A stretch of DNA of 34,592 nucleotides from Acidobacteriota bacterium (GTDB taxonomy: Bacteria > Acidobacteriota > Terriglobia > Acidiferrales > UBA7541): the NCBI GenBank assembly GCA_003223215.1, contig QHYH01000205.1, forward strand, positions 3,436 to 38,027. The letters run 5' to 3'. The translations under genes were made by a program, and so were the position numbers. The notes below the pieces were generated by a model. The model had not been told where the DNA came from, did not search any database, and saw only the letters and a program-made list of their open reading frames with translations. Shown piece by piece: positions 1 to 8,432 of this stretch (position 1 is the stretch's first letter; each line of letters starts with the position of its first letter).

Positions 1-609
1 AAACTGTTGCGAGCCCCCTCGGGGTTGAAGCGAGTGCCATCCTCACCGCTTCGCCCCGAGGTGATTCGGCTTGTGATCGTGCTCTTGTTCACGACCGGAA
101 TTCGGCGTGGGGAGCTGCTGCGCCTGACCCTAGGCGACTACAACTGCCGGGACTTGACCTTGCTGATTCGAGAGTCGAAATTCCACAAGTCACGCCTGCT
201 CCCTCTCAACGATGATATTGCCGAGGAGATGGATCGCTATCTGCGCGCCCGAGCCCAGCGGAAACTTCCCATTTCCCCGGAAACGGCCCTCATCTCGAAC
301 GCCAACAAGGGTGGACGAGCTTACAGCGGCAGGTACCTGCAACTCTGTCTACGGTCCCTACTCCAACAATGCTCCATCTTCACGCCACAGGGGAAGCTGC
401 CGCGGATCCATGATGCTCGGCACAGCTTCGCCGTCAACGCACTGCTGCGCTGGTACCGAGAGGGCGCCGACGTCGGAGCCAAACTCCCTTTGTTGGCCAC
501 CTATATGGGGCACGTCGAGCCGCTCCGAACGGCCGCCAGCGAAAGATTCGCCCGGCACTATGGCGAGCTGGTTGTGGCCGTGCCGGGCCGGAAAGGAAGG
601 CAGCGATGA
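1..609 (+). CDS. RIT1 RitB, tyrosine recombinase, 5'-partial and lacking the catalytic Tyr
   Basis: This is the C-terminal catalytic half of a phage-integrase-family tyrosine recombinase; the frame is open from base 1, so the N-terminus lies outside the window. Visible active-site positions are Arg I in TGIRRGEL, a Lys in SKFHKSR, HxxR in HDARHSF and the His in YMGHVE. After MGHV the sequence jumps straight to EPLRTAASERFARHYG. The segment that holds the nucleophilic Tyr in relatives (for example GHVNLSGTQHYL in the RIT3 RitB of this window) is missing, which fits an in-frame deletion of a dozen or so residues. The protein may still bind DNA but should not cleave it. The stop overlaps the start of ritC by four bases, indicating translational coupling. 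Confidence 0.85.
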   Translation, partial: KLLRAPSGLKRVPSSPLRPEVIRLVIVLLFTTGIRRGELLRLTLGDYNCRDLTLLIRESKFHKSRLLPLNDDIAEEMDRYLRARAQRKLPISPETALISNANKGGRAYSGRYLQLCLRSLLQQCSIFTPQGKLPRIHDARHSFAVNALLRWYREGADVGAKLPLLATYMGHVEPLRTAASERFARHYGELVVAVPGRKGRQR

Positions 610-1619
610 AGAGGAAACTTCCCAACCTGCTAGGCGCCATACTTCGCGATTACTTCACCGACCACCTACCACGCCTTCGCGGGATAAGCCCGCACACCAT
701 CCACAGTTACCGCGACAGCCTTGTGCTGCTTCTGCGTTTTCTCTCTGCGCGCAGCAAGCGACCCGTGGCGGAACTCGACTTGAAGGATCTGGACCCACCG
801 GGAATCCTTACGTTTCTCTCTTACCTGGAGCAGGAACGTAAAAACGGAGCAGCAACACGAAACGTCCGGCTCTCCGCCATTCATGCCCTGTTTCGTTTCG
901 TGGCTTCGCGGAACCCAGAGCATCTGGACCTGGCGCAACGGGTTCTCGGCATCCCCTTCAAACGTGCACCGCAACGCGCCATCGATTACTTGGAGTATGA
1001 AGAGATCGAATCGATTCTGAAAGCGATCGATCGGACCAACCTGCAAGGAACCCGCGACTACGCTCTCCTGGCCACGATGTTCAATACCGGAGCCCGTGTG
1101 CAAGAGATCGCCGATCTACGGGCCTGTGACCTCCAACTGACCAAGCCCTTCCAAGTGAAACTGTTCGGTAAAGGGAAGAAAGAGCGCTACTGTCCGCTGT
1201 GGCCGCAAACCGCCGCGGTCTTGCGAGCTTTCGCGACGGAACGGAATCTGGATTTGCGGTCAGAAGTGTGCGTCTTTCTGAATCACCATGACCAACCCTT
1301 GACCCGGTTCGGTATCCGCTACATCCTTGCCCGGTGTCTTGCCCGTGCTTCCCGGGATGTTCCCAATCTCCGCAAGAAGCGGCTTCACCCTCATAGTATG
1401 AGACACAGCACGGCGGTAGCGCTGCTGAAGTCCGGGAACGACCTATCGACGATCGCCCACTATCTGGGGCATGCCAACCCGACCACGACGAATCGATACG
1501 CGAAAGTGGATCTGGAGATGAAACGTCGCGCGATCGCGCGGGTCAAACCAGTTCCGCGCCAGTCGCGCACACCATGGAGCAGAGACGCCACCATCCTCGA
1601 TTGGTTGGAGTCCCTTTAA
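606..1619 (+). CDS. RIT1 RitC, tyrosine recombinase (XerC-like)
   Basis: Full-length tyrosine recombinase of 337 residues. The N-terminal SAM-like core-binding domain (about 10-115, with HTIHSYRDSL) is followed by the catalytic domain. Active-site residues are visible: Arg in TGARVQEI, Lys in GKGKKERY, HxxR in HSMRH, His in LGHAN and the nucleophile in TTTNRYAK. The C-terminus ends in ILDWLESL, a tail also seen in the RitC proteins of RIT2 and RIT3 here. The ATG overlaps the ritB stop. It acts in the cytoplasm as the third subunit of the trio recombination complex; which subunit cleaves which strand is unknown. Confidence 0.93.
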   Translation: MKRKLPNLLGAILRDYFTDHLPRLRGISPHTIHSYRDSLVLLLRFLSARSKRPVAELDLKDLDPPGILTFLSYLEQERKNGAATRNVRLSAIHALFRFVASRNPEHLDLAQRVLGIPFKRAPQRAIDYLEYEEIESILKAIDRTNLQGTRDYALLATMFNTGARVQEIADLRACDLQLTKPFQVKLFGKGKKERYCPLWPQTAAVLRAFATERNLDLRSEVCVFLNHHDQPLTRFGIRYILARCLARASRDVPNLRKKRLHPHSMRHSTAVALLKSGNDLSTIAHYLGHANPTTTNRYAKVDLEMKRRAIARVKPVPRQSRTPWSRDATILDWLESL

Positions 1620-1680
1620 GTCCCAAGAAATGTGGAGCTGGGAACCCAGAGAACCGCGATTTGTGGGGCTTTCGCGTGCC

Positions 1681-1709
1681 AACTTCACATTACTGACAAC
1701 TTCACATTA
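1681..1709. repeat. Paired 12-bp direct repeats at the RIT1 right end
   Basis: AACTTCACATTA occurs at 1681-1692 and 1698-1709, separated by CTGAC. A diverged copy in the opposite orientation (ATGTGGAGCTGG) lies near 1630-1641. They abut the point where the primase frame breaks and probably are recombinase binding sites of the RIT1 end. Multi-repeat termini of this look also occur at IS21-family ends, but no istAB genes are present here. Confidence 0.6.
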
Positions 1710-2333
1710 GGAGCCGGGGAGGAACCGATGAGCGAAGGCCGCAGTGATGCTGCGGCCGTAGAGGTTGACGACGTGTCCACGCCGATGACAGGGGAAGATG
1801 ATGCGCTGATAGAAGGCGTCGCAGCCGTGTGCATTGATCAGACCGAGACGCCGTAGCAGATCGCAAGAATAGCCTTGAGCGGTGAGATGCCGGCGCAAAC
1901 TTCCGCCAGGGGCGTAGCCGATGCGCAGTTCTTGGATCGCGGTGGGATCGTACAGTCCGCGTTGCTTCAGATAGCAAAGCGCTTCGGGGTAGCGATCGAG
2001 TTGCTGTTGATAAAAAGCGGCGGCTTGCTCGAGCGCGGCGGTGGGATCGGCTGGAGGAGCACTGTGCTGCTGGAGGTAAGCGAGGCTTTGACGGAAGGAC
2101 AGCTGGCGGGACAACTGAACAAAGCGCAGGAGATCGCCGCCCTGACCACAACCGTGGCAGTAGAAGAGATTTTTGCGGGCGTTGACATAGAAGGAGGGAC
2201 GGGTTTCCGGGTGCAGGGGACAGAGTCCGACGAACTCGGGGCCATGACCAGCAGGCCGGAGGACCCAGTTCTGCTGCCGCAAATAATCGAGCAGTGAAAG
2301 GCGCTGTTTGAGTTTTTCGAGATCCTCGCCCAT
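1707..2333 (-). pseudogene. CHC2 zinc-finger DNA primase-like protein, truncated by RIT1
   Basis: The 208-residue product begins like DnaG-type primases. It has a CHC2 zinc finger (C38-x2-H41 and C59-x2-C62, in GLCPLHPE and FYCHGCGQGGD), then a helical linker and the start of the primase core (LYDPTAIQELRIGYAP, RIIFPCHRRGHVVNLYGRS). Frame and homology end at HRFLPGS, directly at the repeat-bearing RIT1 end, so the Toprim catalytic half is absent. Proteins of this kind that I recognise are mobile-element primases rather than the housekeeping DnaG. It reads in the same direction as the DUF6431-like gene 80 bp upstream, which suggests a two-gene module. If RIT1 inserted here, the missing C-terminus should lie left of the window. 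Confidence 0.8.
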
Positions 2334-2412
2334 GGCGCTGTCGCCTCTGGATGTGAACGTAGGCGAAGGGGGTCAGCATTCCCAGGCAAGGATGGTGGGT
2401 GGAAACATTTTC

Positions 2413-2868
2413 TCAGCAACGCAAAGGCCAGAGGATTTGCAGAACCGGACTCACCCAAGATAAAGGCCCGGCTTGAGGATCAGCCGGAGCAGCGGGTGCC
2501 AGCCAGTGAGTGATGCGGGCGAGCGTTTGGCGGAGAAAGGAAAGAGCTGGTTGGGAGCGATCCAGTCCGTGGGCCCAGCGGCGAAGCGTGGAAGAATCGG
2601 GCACGCGATTCGGGTCTTTGAGTGTAGGCGTGGCTTCTTCCCAGGAATAGCGCTCCACAAAGCGCCGTCGCAATCCCTGACAGCGCGCCAGCAAACTGTA
2701 GTGGGTGTATGGGAGAGAAAGCAGTGGAAGAAAGGTGAAGGTCTTCCCGCAACCAGTGCAGCGACCCCGACGGATCCCAATCCAGTCGTGATGCGCATCG
2801 TGGGCCTGCTTTCGGCGACGTCCATGCCCGATGATCAAATCGCGTCCACAAGCAGGGCATCGCCGCAC
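2413..2868 (-). CDS. DUF6431-like zinc-binding protein
   Basis: A small protein with two CxxC pairs near the N-terminus (CPAC at 4-7, CTGC at 37-40) around GHGRRRKQAHDAHHDWIGIRRG, followed by FLPLLSLPYTHYSLL. I recognise this as the DUF6431 type found beside mobile primases and recombinases; its function is unknown, and the paired Cys suggest nucleic-acid or zinc binding. The GTG at 2868 gives 151 residues. The frame stays open upstream to about 2950 (FIPLCVPAHKLETEWAES), with no ATG in that stretch, so the true start may be further upstream at an unusual codon. It is followed on the same strand by the truncated primase. Confidence 0.65.
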   Translation of the reverse strand: MRRCPACGRDLIIGHGRRRKQAHDAHHDWIGIRRGRCTGCGKTFTFLPLLSLPYTHYSLLARCQGLRRRFVERYSWEEATPTLKDPNRVPDSSTLRRWAHGLDRSQPALSFLRQTLARITHWLAPAAPADPQAGPLSWVSPVLQILWPLRC

Positions 2869-2953
2869 GATGTCGTCGGCGCAGCTCTCGGCCCACTCTG
2901 TTTCGAGCTTGTGTGCCGGGACGCAAAGTGGGATAAACAGAATCGTAACTCAT

Positions 2954-3010
2954 GGAGCTCTGCACTCCCCGGCGTTGACCTGCCAAGATCTGAGCCGGAA
3001 GCAGAGCTCC
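2954..3010. repeat. Perfect 10-bp inverted repeat (stem-loop) upstream of the DUF6431-like gene
   Basis: GGAGCTCTGC at 2954-2963 is exactly inverted as GCAGAGCTCC at 3001-3010, with a 37-nt loop. It could be the end of the primase/DUF6431 module or an operator; the sequence alone does not decide. From 3011 to 3182 I see no gene; that stretch should contain the promoter of the next gene. Confidence 0.5.
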
Positions 3011-3182
3011 TTCCGCCTTAAAAAAAATCCAACTGGAAGAGAATACCGCTTCTCGGCTATCGCTTTTCAGGGGTGTGATTCAAAAGATTGGCCGCTAATA
3101 AAGGACTTAGCAGGGAGAAACCACGAAACTCTTTGCCGAGAATTGTCGAGCGTGCCAATGGATTCGCGTATACAGTGCCCAT

Positions 3183-3805
3183 ATGCGCCCTATTTGTTTC
3201 GCAACGGTGCTAGGTCTCTCCCTTGCCCTTGCGGCGATAGCTCAGGATGTCGCGCACGAGCCCAAGGTCAGTAGCGAATCGTTGACCAAGGAACAGGTCA
3301 TCGTTTATCGCGCTGTCCTCCAGGATTTTCTAAAGGATTCTACGGACACGCTCAAGTTAGCAAACACGACCGAACCGATAGAGGAGACCGCTGGCCTTTT
3401 ACTCGCGGATGTCCCAAGACATCCTCGTCCCCCGTTCCCGACGCTTCGGCTTTGGTTGTACATCATATGGACTCTGCAGTGGCACTGAATTTAAAAATCG
3501 ACCTCGTTGACCCCCATCGTCAGGAAGAGAAAATCAAGAATGGTGACCCTGCAATCCTTATGAAGAAAGTCATCAACGACGGCGAAAGCGTACCACAAAA
3601 AGAAATAGATGATGCGACTGAACAGGCCGTTAAGAACGGGTTGTTCACGCTTTCTGAGATTATCTTCAACAAACAACATGACCGGGCCTTAGTTAGCTAC
3701 AGCTTTGTTTGCGGAGAGCTTTGCGGGCAGGGCCGCCTTCTGCTTCTCAAGAAAGTGGGAGGAAAGTGGAAGATTCACAAGACTTGCCAGGAGTGGCTTA
3801 GGTGA
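3183..3805 (+). pseudogene. Secreted hypothetical protein, frameshifted
   Basis: The first part (3183-about 3410) encodes a signal peptide (MRPICFATVLGLSLALAAIAQ) and a mature start with LTKEQVIVYRAVLQDFL. The second part, in another frame (open from about 3404, stop at 3805), continues with TSSSPVPDASAL and ends in TLSEIIFNKQHDRALVSYSF, two Cys and LLLKKVGGKWKIHKTC. The C-terminal pattern (HDRALVSYSF, then KVGGKWKI) looks like a beta-rich secreted domain common in soil bacteria. A single indel near 3395-3410 would join the parts. Function is unknown; no lipobox is visible. Confidence 0.65.
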
Positions 3806-3838
3806 GTCGCCTCGATAAACGACCGAAGCACCCGTCAA

Positions 3839-3912
3839 GTCCTGGTTAACGCGGTAATCGGAAACTTTAGGTCCTGGTACGGGACTTGTCCGATTATGCG
3901 AGTAACCAGGCA
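3839..3912. repeat. Dispersed palindromic repeat, copy K (hairpin form)
   Basis: The left arm, starting CCTGGTTAACGCGGTAATCG (3841-3862), pairs imperfectly with the right arm that includes TCCGATTATGCGAGTAACCA (3889-3910), around a 26-nt loop containing TCCTGGTAC. The same loop and arm words recur at 27055-27126. The copy lies between the two convergent genes at 3183-3805 and 3969-5360. Confidence 0.7.
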
Positions 3913-3968
3913 AATGGATTACTCCCCGACTAGCCAATGACGCGTGGCGTTAGATTAGCCGAAAGTCC

Positions 3969-5360
3969 CTAGCTGGAAAGTCGGGTGACTTGGCTGGTAA
4001 TCTGCACAGCGCCTTCGCCGCCAAGCAAACGACGGTTTAGCGCTCCACCCGCAAAAAGCATTTCTTCCATCGCGGCATCCACGGCCGACTGCGTCAGGAC
4101 ATTGCCATGCGAGGATTCGATCTGAAACTGGGCGCATCGGCGCATGAGTTCCTTAATGAATGCCCCACTGACACCCTTTGTACGACTAACAACCAGTTCC
4201 ATTAGTTCTTCAGAGATTTCCAGCCCACGAGCGTAGAGTTTCACTAGCTTCGCGCGGCCTTCCTCGTCAGGCAGCGGAAACTCAATCGCCTGATCAACGC
4301 GGCCGGGCCGGGAAACCAGGGCTGGCTCGATCTGCTCCGGACGATTCGTGGTCAGGATGAGCAAGACCTCGGCATCCTCTTGCAGACCGTCCATCTCGTT
4401 CAGCAGCTTGTTCAGAAGAACCTCCTCGCCTGGGCCGTGCATGTGCGTGCGTTCACGAGCAATGAGGTCCACGTCCTCAATGACCATCATGGACGGCTGC
4501 AGAAAACGCGCTAGCCGGAAATACTCCCCGAGCAGCCCGACTTGCTCTGCCGTCACGAGTAAGGTCGTATGGTTTTTCAATTGCGAAGCCAAATAATGAA
4601 TCGTATATGTCTTGCCCGTGCCCGGCGGTCCGTAGAACAAAATTCCCTTTCGCGTCTGGAACTGCAACGCCTTTAGCTGTTCTTTCGCCTTCATGAATGC
4701 GGCTACATTATGGTCGAGCACCTCAAGAGTTTTATCTGGCAGGATCACACTGTCGCGATTGATTTGGGCCAAACGGTGCACTTTGACCATGCTGCCGCCA
4801 CCCAATGGATCGATGTGGCCTTCCAGAGAAATGATCCGGCCTCGATACGTTCGGCCCTGGCCGACCAGAAGTTCGAGCTCGCGGAAAAACTCCTGTGAAA
4901 ACTGCGCCCCACGCTCTCCGGCCGGGACGGCAATTTCAACCTGCACGCCGGTGCGGAGCCCGAAGCGACCGCCCGGTGCCATCATGATCGCGAAAGGCAA
5001 ATCCTTATCGCGCGACAGCCATAAACCGTTCTTCAGACAGCGAACTGGAATCGCTTCGCCCACGTCGATCTCGTCGCGTTGAAGTGGACCGGCATCAATC
5101 GGGAAATAGGCTCCCGCCAATGTGTTCGCTAGCGCCGGTACCTCATGCTGATTGGGCGACAGGATTCCGAGAAGCTTTGTGCCGGTACGCGGTTTGAATA
5201 GATCCTCAAGCGCCGATTGGATATCGACCCTGGCTGTTATCGGAAACTGGCGCCCTGCCGTTGCGATTTCGCCGGGAGACACGCCGAAATGCCTGAGCAG
5301 AGTCTTGCGTAAGCGCGACCCTCCAACGGCTCCGTGACCGATAGAAAACGCGAATCCCAT
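3969..5360 (-). CDS. AAA+ ATPase (Cdc48/FtsH-like AAA module)
   Basis: The protein has 463 residues: an N-terminal domain of about 225 residues of unknown fold, then one AAA module. Walker A is GPPGTGKT (244-251), Walker B is MMVIEDVD (291-298), sensor 1 is TTNRPE (337-342) and the arginine finger region is SRPGR (350-354). It should hydrolyse ATP as a hexamer to remodel a protein substrate; no protease domain or membrane helix is present, so it is a stand-alone remodeller. The ATG at 5360 is the first in frame, but the frame is open 45 nt further upstream (ending in QWKTYHEGQ before the Met). A strong ribosome-binding site with ATG sits at 5458 in another frame, so the natural N-terminus is probably frameshifted. 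It is separated from the lipoprotein gene on the same strand by about 165 bp. Confidence 0.88.
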   Translation of the reverse strand: MGFAFSIGHGAVGGSRLRKTLLRHFGVSPGEIATAGRQFPITARVDIQSALEDLFKPRTGTKLLGILSPNQHEVPALANTLAGAYFPIDAGPLQRDEIDVGEAIPVRCLKNGLWLSRDKDLPFAIMMAPGGRFGLRTGVQVEIAVPAGERGAQFSQEFFRELELLVGQGRTYRGRIISLEGHIDPLGGGSMVKVHRLAQINRDSVILPDKTLEVLDHNVAAFMKAKEQLKALQFQTRKGILFYGPPGTGKTYTIHYLASQLKNHTTLLVTAEQVGLLGEYFRLARFLQPSMMVIEDVDLIARERTHMHGPGEEVLLNKLLNEMDGLQEDAEVLLILTTNRPEQIEPALVSRPGRVDQAIEFPLPDEEGRAKLVKLYARGLEISEELMELVVSRTKGVSGAFIKELMRRCAQFQIESSHGNVLTQSAVDAAMEEMLFAGGALNRRLLGGEGAVQITSQVTRLSS

Positions 5361-5472
5361 TTGGCCTTCATGATAGGTCTTCCATTGGTTGCCGCCAAGC
5401 GACAGTTACCGGTAACGACTACACGGGAGTTAGGCCGGCCTCCGTCGCTGGCAGTCATATAGCCCTCCTCAG
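5361..5472 (-). other. Probable lost N-terminus and ribosome-binding site of the AAA+ ATPase gene
   Basis: Reading the minus strand, GAGGAGGG lies four bases before an ATG at 5458, whose frame reads MTASDGGRPNSRVVVTGN and then runs out of frame with the ATPase. The ATPase frame itself begins after a TAA at about 5411 with LSLGGNQWKTYHEGQ. One indel near 5405-5412 would join them into a continuous protein. This could be a mutation or a base-call error. Confidence 0.5.
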
Positions 5473-5526
5473 AGGACCACAATCGAACGCTGACTCCCGA
5501 ATCGCAGGTAGGGTTTTTAAATAATC

Positions 5527-6711
5527 CTAGTTCTTCTCCCGGAGCGTAGCGAGCTGCTTTTGTATCGCCGCACGAGTGGTGTTGAACTTGACTCTGCCCA
5601 ACATGTTTTCAAGCGCTGGAATCATGCGGGCATCGTCGAGGTACTTGCCGTACGCGTTCAGGACCCAGTCGATTTGGTATTCGTCCACATCAGCAATATG
5701 AGTGATGATTGCCTCGCGTGCGGCTTGGAATTCCGGCGTACTGGTCTTGCCGCGCTGGGGCAAGGAGGTCAGTAGCGTAATAGCAGTGCTTGTTAGGTTG
5801 GCACCTTGTCGCAACGGAAGAGTTGCAGCGATGCGGCGCACGTAGTCGTCCTCGATTTGCTCGATCTGGGGTAGTGGGTTGGTCGAACCAGGATTGTAAG
5901 GCGATTCCAGACGAGACTTCAGAGCCACCGCCATGTGGAGCACCGCGCCGGGCTCAATCGGCTGTTGTGGATCGCTCATGGCCTGTTCGAGTGTGGAAAC
6001 GATCAGTGCCCGATTGCGTGCCACCCAAAGTCCGTACGAGACGTCCACCCCGAAGGGATAGAACTCTTTCGGGTGAAGATACAGCGAGAGTTTCACGTGG
6101 GTGGACGGGTCTCCCGTCAACCATTGAAGCTGGCTGGCGTGGTGCTGTGCCGCGCGAAGATCGGGCGCTGAACGAATCAGTGACTCAATATGTTTAGCGT
6201 TAGTGGCTTCATCCGTGTCATCCATCGGGACGGTATCAAAACTCACGTCATTGCTGGTAAGCGGACCAGCAGGCTTCGGATGCAGGAAATCGCCAATCGA
6301 AATCCGAGAGGTGACCACATGCACGGTGTAACGCCCAAGCTCGTCGAAGCGATACAAGGCGTTGAGGGGCAGCTCGATGGTAACCGGCCGGTCTGGCTGC
6401 AATTCATTTGACGTTTCGTAATCCGGGAAGTAGCGGCGTTCGCGGGAGTAGTCATCCAGCCAGGGATAAACGCCGTTCGCTGGAGATAGCACAACCTGAT
6501 CGACCGGTGAGGCAGGTTGCGTGGTGATTTCGTTGATCCGATAACCAGGCACTCTTGCTGTAAACGTAAGCTCAAGGGTGATCGGTTCCCCGCCACGGTA
6601 CGAATCCTTACCGTTTGCGAGCGACAACTGCACCTGGATATCAGGGTTTTGTTGGGGGCGTGCTCCACAAGCTGATAGCACTATCAATGTAAGACTGACA
6701 CCGCTTCGCAT
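5527..6711 (-). CDS. Putative lipoprotein, Ig-like N-terminal domain with helical C-terminal region
   Basis: From the ATG at 6711 the product has about 394 residues and starts with a lipoprotein signal (MRSGVSLTLIVLSACGA, lipobox LSAC), so it should be lipid-anchored outside the cytoplasm. Residues of about 25-160 look like a beta-sandwich (YRGGEPITLELTFTA, RPVTIELPLNALYRFDELGRYTVHVVTSR). The rest is helical and HEAT-like. The same arrangement occurs in the larger protein at 23308-25551, so the two are probably distant paralogues. An upstream TTG at 6792 would add 27 residues before the signal and is less likely. Function is unknown. Confidence 0.7.
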   Translation of the reverse strand: MRSGVSLTLIVLSACGARPQQNPDIQVQLSLANGKDSYRGGEPITLELTFTARVPGYRINEITTQPASPVDQVVLSPANGVYPWLDDYSRERRYFPDYETSNELQPDRPVTIELPLNALYRFDELGRYTVHVVTSRISIGDFLHPKPAGPLTSNDVSFDTVPMDDTDEATNAKHIESLIRSAPDLRAAQHHASQLQWLTGDPSTHVKLSLYLHPKEFYPFGVDVSYGLWVARNRALIVSTLEQAMSDPQQPIEPGAVLHMAVALKSRLESPYNPGSTNPLPQIEQIEDDYVRRIAATLPLRQGANLTSTAITLLTSLPQRGKTSTPEFQAAREAIITHIADVDEYQIDWVLNAYGKYLDDARMIPALENMLGRVKFNTTRAAIQKQLATLREKN

Positions 6712-6852
6712 CCACGCCACCGCTTTCACACCCACGACAGAAAACAATTGTCGCGCAAGAACTCTATTCCAGACAATGGGGTATGCTCTCAAGACGCTTG
6801 GAACGATCCCTCATTCGCAGTAACCACAATTGCTACTCGTCGCCCCAAAACC

Positions 6853-6885
6853 ACATGTCCGATTACGCCACTATACGTCCGTTGA
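6853..6885. repeat. Dispersed repeat, copy M (right-end type)
   Basis: ATGTCCGATTACGCCACTAT followed by ACGTCCG resembles the right ends of copies H and E. It lies in a gene-free stretch (6712-7023) just outside the IS1380 element; nothing else recognisable is seen there. Confidence 0.5.
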
Positions 6886-7023
6886 GAGGCAAGTGCTGCC
6901 TCGATAGCCTGAACCACCCCATGCGATTGGTGAGATATTCGCATCTTTGAAAATGCATCGATCGAACGAAACTGACTGCCCTTCGGGGCAGAAGAAAGCG
7001 CCCTTGGACGTCGTAGCGGACGT

Positions 7024-7043
7024 GTGTCACCTAAATTATGCAT
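7024..7043 (+). repeat. IS1380 terminal inverted repeat, left
   Basis: GTGTCACCTAAATTATGCAT is the inverted partner of the sequence at 12720-12739. Between this end and the transposase stop (7209) there is about 165 bp without genes. Confidence 0.8.
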
Positions 7044-7208
7044 AGATCTCGCCTGATCTGAGGTGCAAGCCGGAATTCCGACCTCATCAATGTTTTCTCT
7101 CCAGTGTGTTCAGCGTCGTTTGATTTGTTTTTTTCTCTAAGTCGCTCCCTGTCGTTTGTATCTCGTTGATTCCTTTCACTCGCCTGTGCATAGAAAGCTA
7201 TGCACAAC

Positions 7209-8327
7209 TTACAAGCGTAAAGCACTGGCCAGCACCGGCTGAAATTTCCCCTGACTCGAAGCGATGTTGCGCAAACGATCCATCAGTCGCTGGAACAATC
7301 CGCGCTCCGGATACTGATCGCTATAGCTAATGCCCACTCGCCCGGCGTGCCGCCAGATCTTGGCTGCTACAAAGAGAAAACGCAATCGCGCTGTCACCAA
7401 CGTCGTGTGCTTCAGATCATTGGCTTGCACCTTTTCTTCCCGGTTGAAGAGCAGCAGCCAGCAGTTCAGGTTGTAAGCCAGCATCGCCAACTGGAAATGC
7501 ACGCAGTTGGCAGCCCACTGCTCGGAAGGGTGCGCTGCCAATCCAGCGTCGTTGTTGGCTTCCTTGATCAAGTTCTCGGCACCGGCTCGCTGGTTATAAA
7601 CCCACACCAGCAGGTCGATGGGCCCCTTCATGTTCGTCACAAAGACTCGATAGATGTACTTCGGGGTATCAAACAGCTGATACTGCGGTTTGGGAGTCTC
7701 GTCCTTTTTCAGGTAGCGCAGAGCGATGAACCGATAGGCCTTCCCCCAACCCTCGGGCTGATACTGAAACTCGCATTGTTCATCGGCATCCGTCTTCGGC
7801 GAGGGCCTCCAGTGGGCCTTTTCTAGCTCTTCGAGCAAACGCGGGGTCTTGCGCGCCACGATGATTACGCTTGGACAGCATCCCAACAATAGAACCCAGC
7901 ATCAGCCCGTGCGAAAATTCTGCGCACGCAACGGGGCACGGCGGCAAAAACGGCCTCGAGATGGCGCGCAATCTGCGCTCCCGTGGGCCGATCTCCGTTG
8001 CGCAACTCACCGCCGATATATTCCCGGGTCTCGGCGACAAAGGTAAGAATCGGCTGGTAGCTCTTCTTTCCTTTATTCTTCGGGTTGTAGCTCTTGCGCG
8101 CCCCCATCTGCCGACCGTAGAGAGTGTGCACCGTCGTATCGGTATCGAGAGTAATCGAAGGCAGTCGTACGTTCGCTGCTTCCCAAACTCGTTCCCGCAG
8201 CAGGCGCTGCAGCTTCAACAGTTGCTGGGCGACGGTCACTGGCAAGGAGGTCAAGAAACGCCAGAAGGTACATTGCGGTGGTAACGTCCCCACCTGCAAG
8301 ATTCCCGTCAGCATCGGATCCTGGGCC
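7209..8327 (-). pseudogene. IS1380 transposase, catalytic and C-terminal part
   Basis: The minus strand from about 8327 reads QDPMLTGILQVGTLPPQCTF, then the DDE core: first Asp in ITLDTDTTVHT, second Asp in FARADAGFY. Near 7870-7885 the frame changes, and the protein continues as VIIVARKTPRLLEELEKAHW to the stop at 7209, including the likely catalytic Glu in RAGAENLIKEANND. Between AVQA and VIIVARKT a few residues expected in the family are absent, so a small deletion probably caused the shift. The N-terminal part lies beyond RIT2 at 12289-12651 and joins in frame at FVA|QDPM if RIT2 is removed. Confidence 0.88.
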
Positions 8328-8423
8328 ACGTATCTTGAGAAGAAAATTATCCAGAGTTCTTTTTCAAGGACGGCCTCAGAGCGCGTCCAGATGCACTGAG
8401 ATTCTTCTTTCTGCTCCCGATAA
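8324..8423 (-). repeat. RIT2 terminal inverted repeat, ritC side
   Basis: Starts at GGCCACGTATCTTGAGAAG and runs toward ritC. The outer 50 or so bases match the other RIT2 end (12160-12268) almost perfectly in inverted orientation. The inner 45 bases, including a TCTCA-TGC-TCTGGAC pattern, match imperfectly. Confidence 0.85.
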
Positions 8424-8432
8424 TAACGTGGC

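Larger units (their letters stand above)
1..1709 (+). mobile_element. RIT1: right part of a recombinase-in-trio element
   Basis: Two adjacent tyrosine recombinase genes on the plus strand, overlapping by ATGA, match the ritB-ritC end of a recombinase-in-trio (RIT) element. ritA and the start of ritB lie left of the window. The right boundary is placed at about 1709/1710. There the primase reading frame on the minus strand stops abruptly, just after a conserved-looking LPGS, on entering a pair of 12-bp direct repeats. The insertion into the primase gene is inferred from that truncation; the left junction cannot be seen. The element is probably immobile by itself because its RitB lacks the catalytic tyrosine. 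Confidence 0.7.

Noticed and set aside
212-841. Long alternative-frame reading on the plus strand across ritB/ritC
   Set aside because: It overlaps two clear recombinase genes and has no domain or composition expected of a protein.
1702-2458. Minus-strand Ser/Arg-rich readings overlapping the primase gene
   Set aside because: Shadow frames of the CHC2 primase, which has a real zinc-finger signature.
2473-3274. Plus-strand readings opposite the DUF6431-like gene and its upstream region
   Set aside because: No recognisable features; the opposite strand carries the paired-Cys protein.
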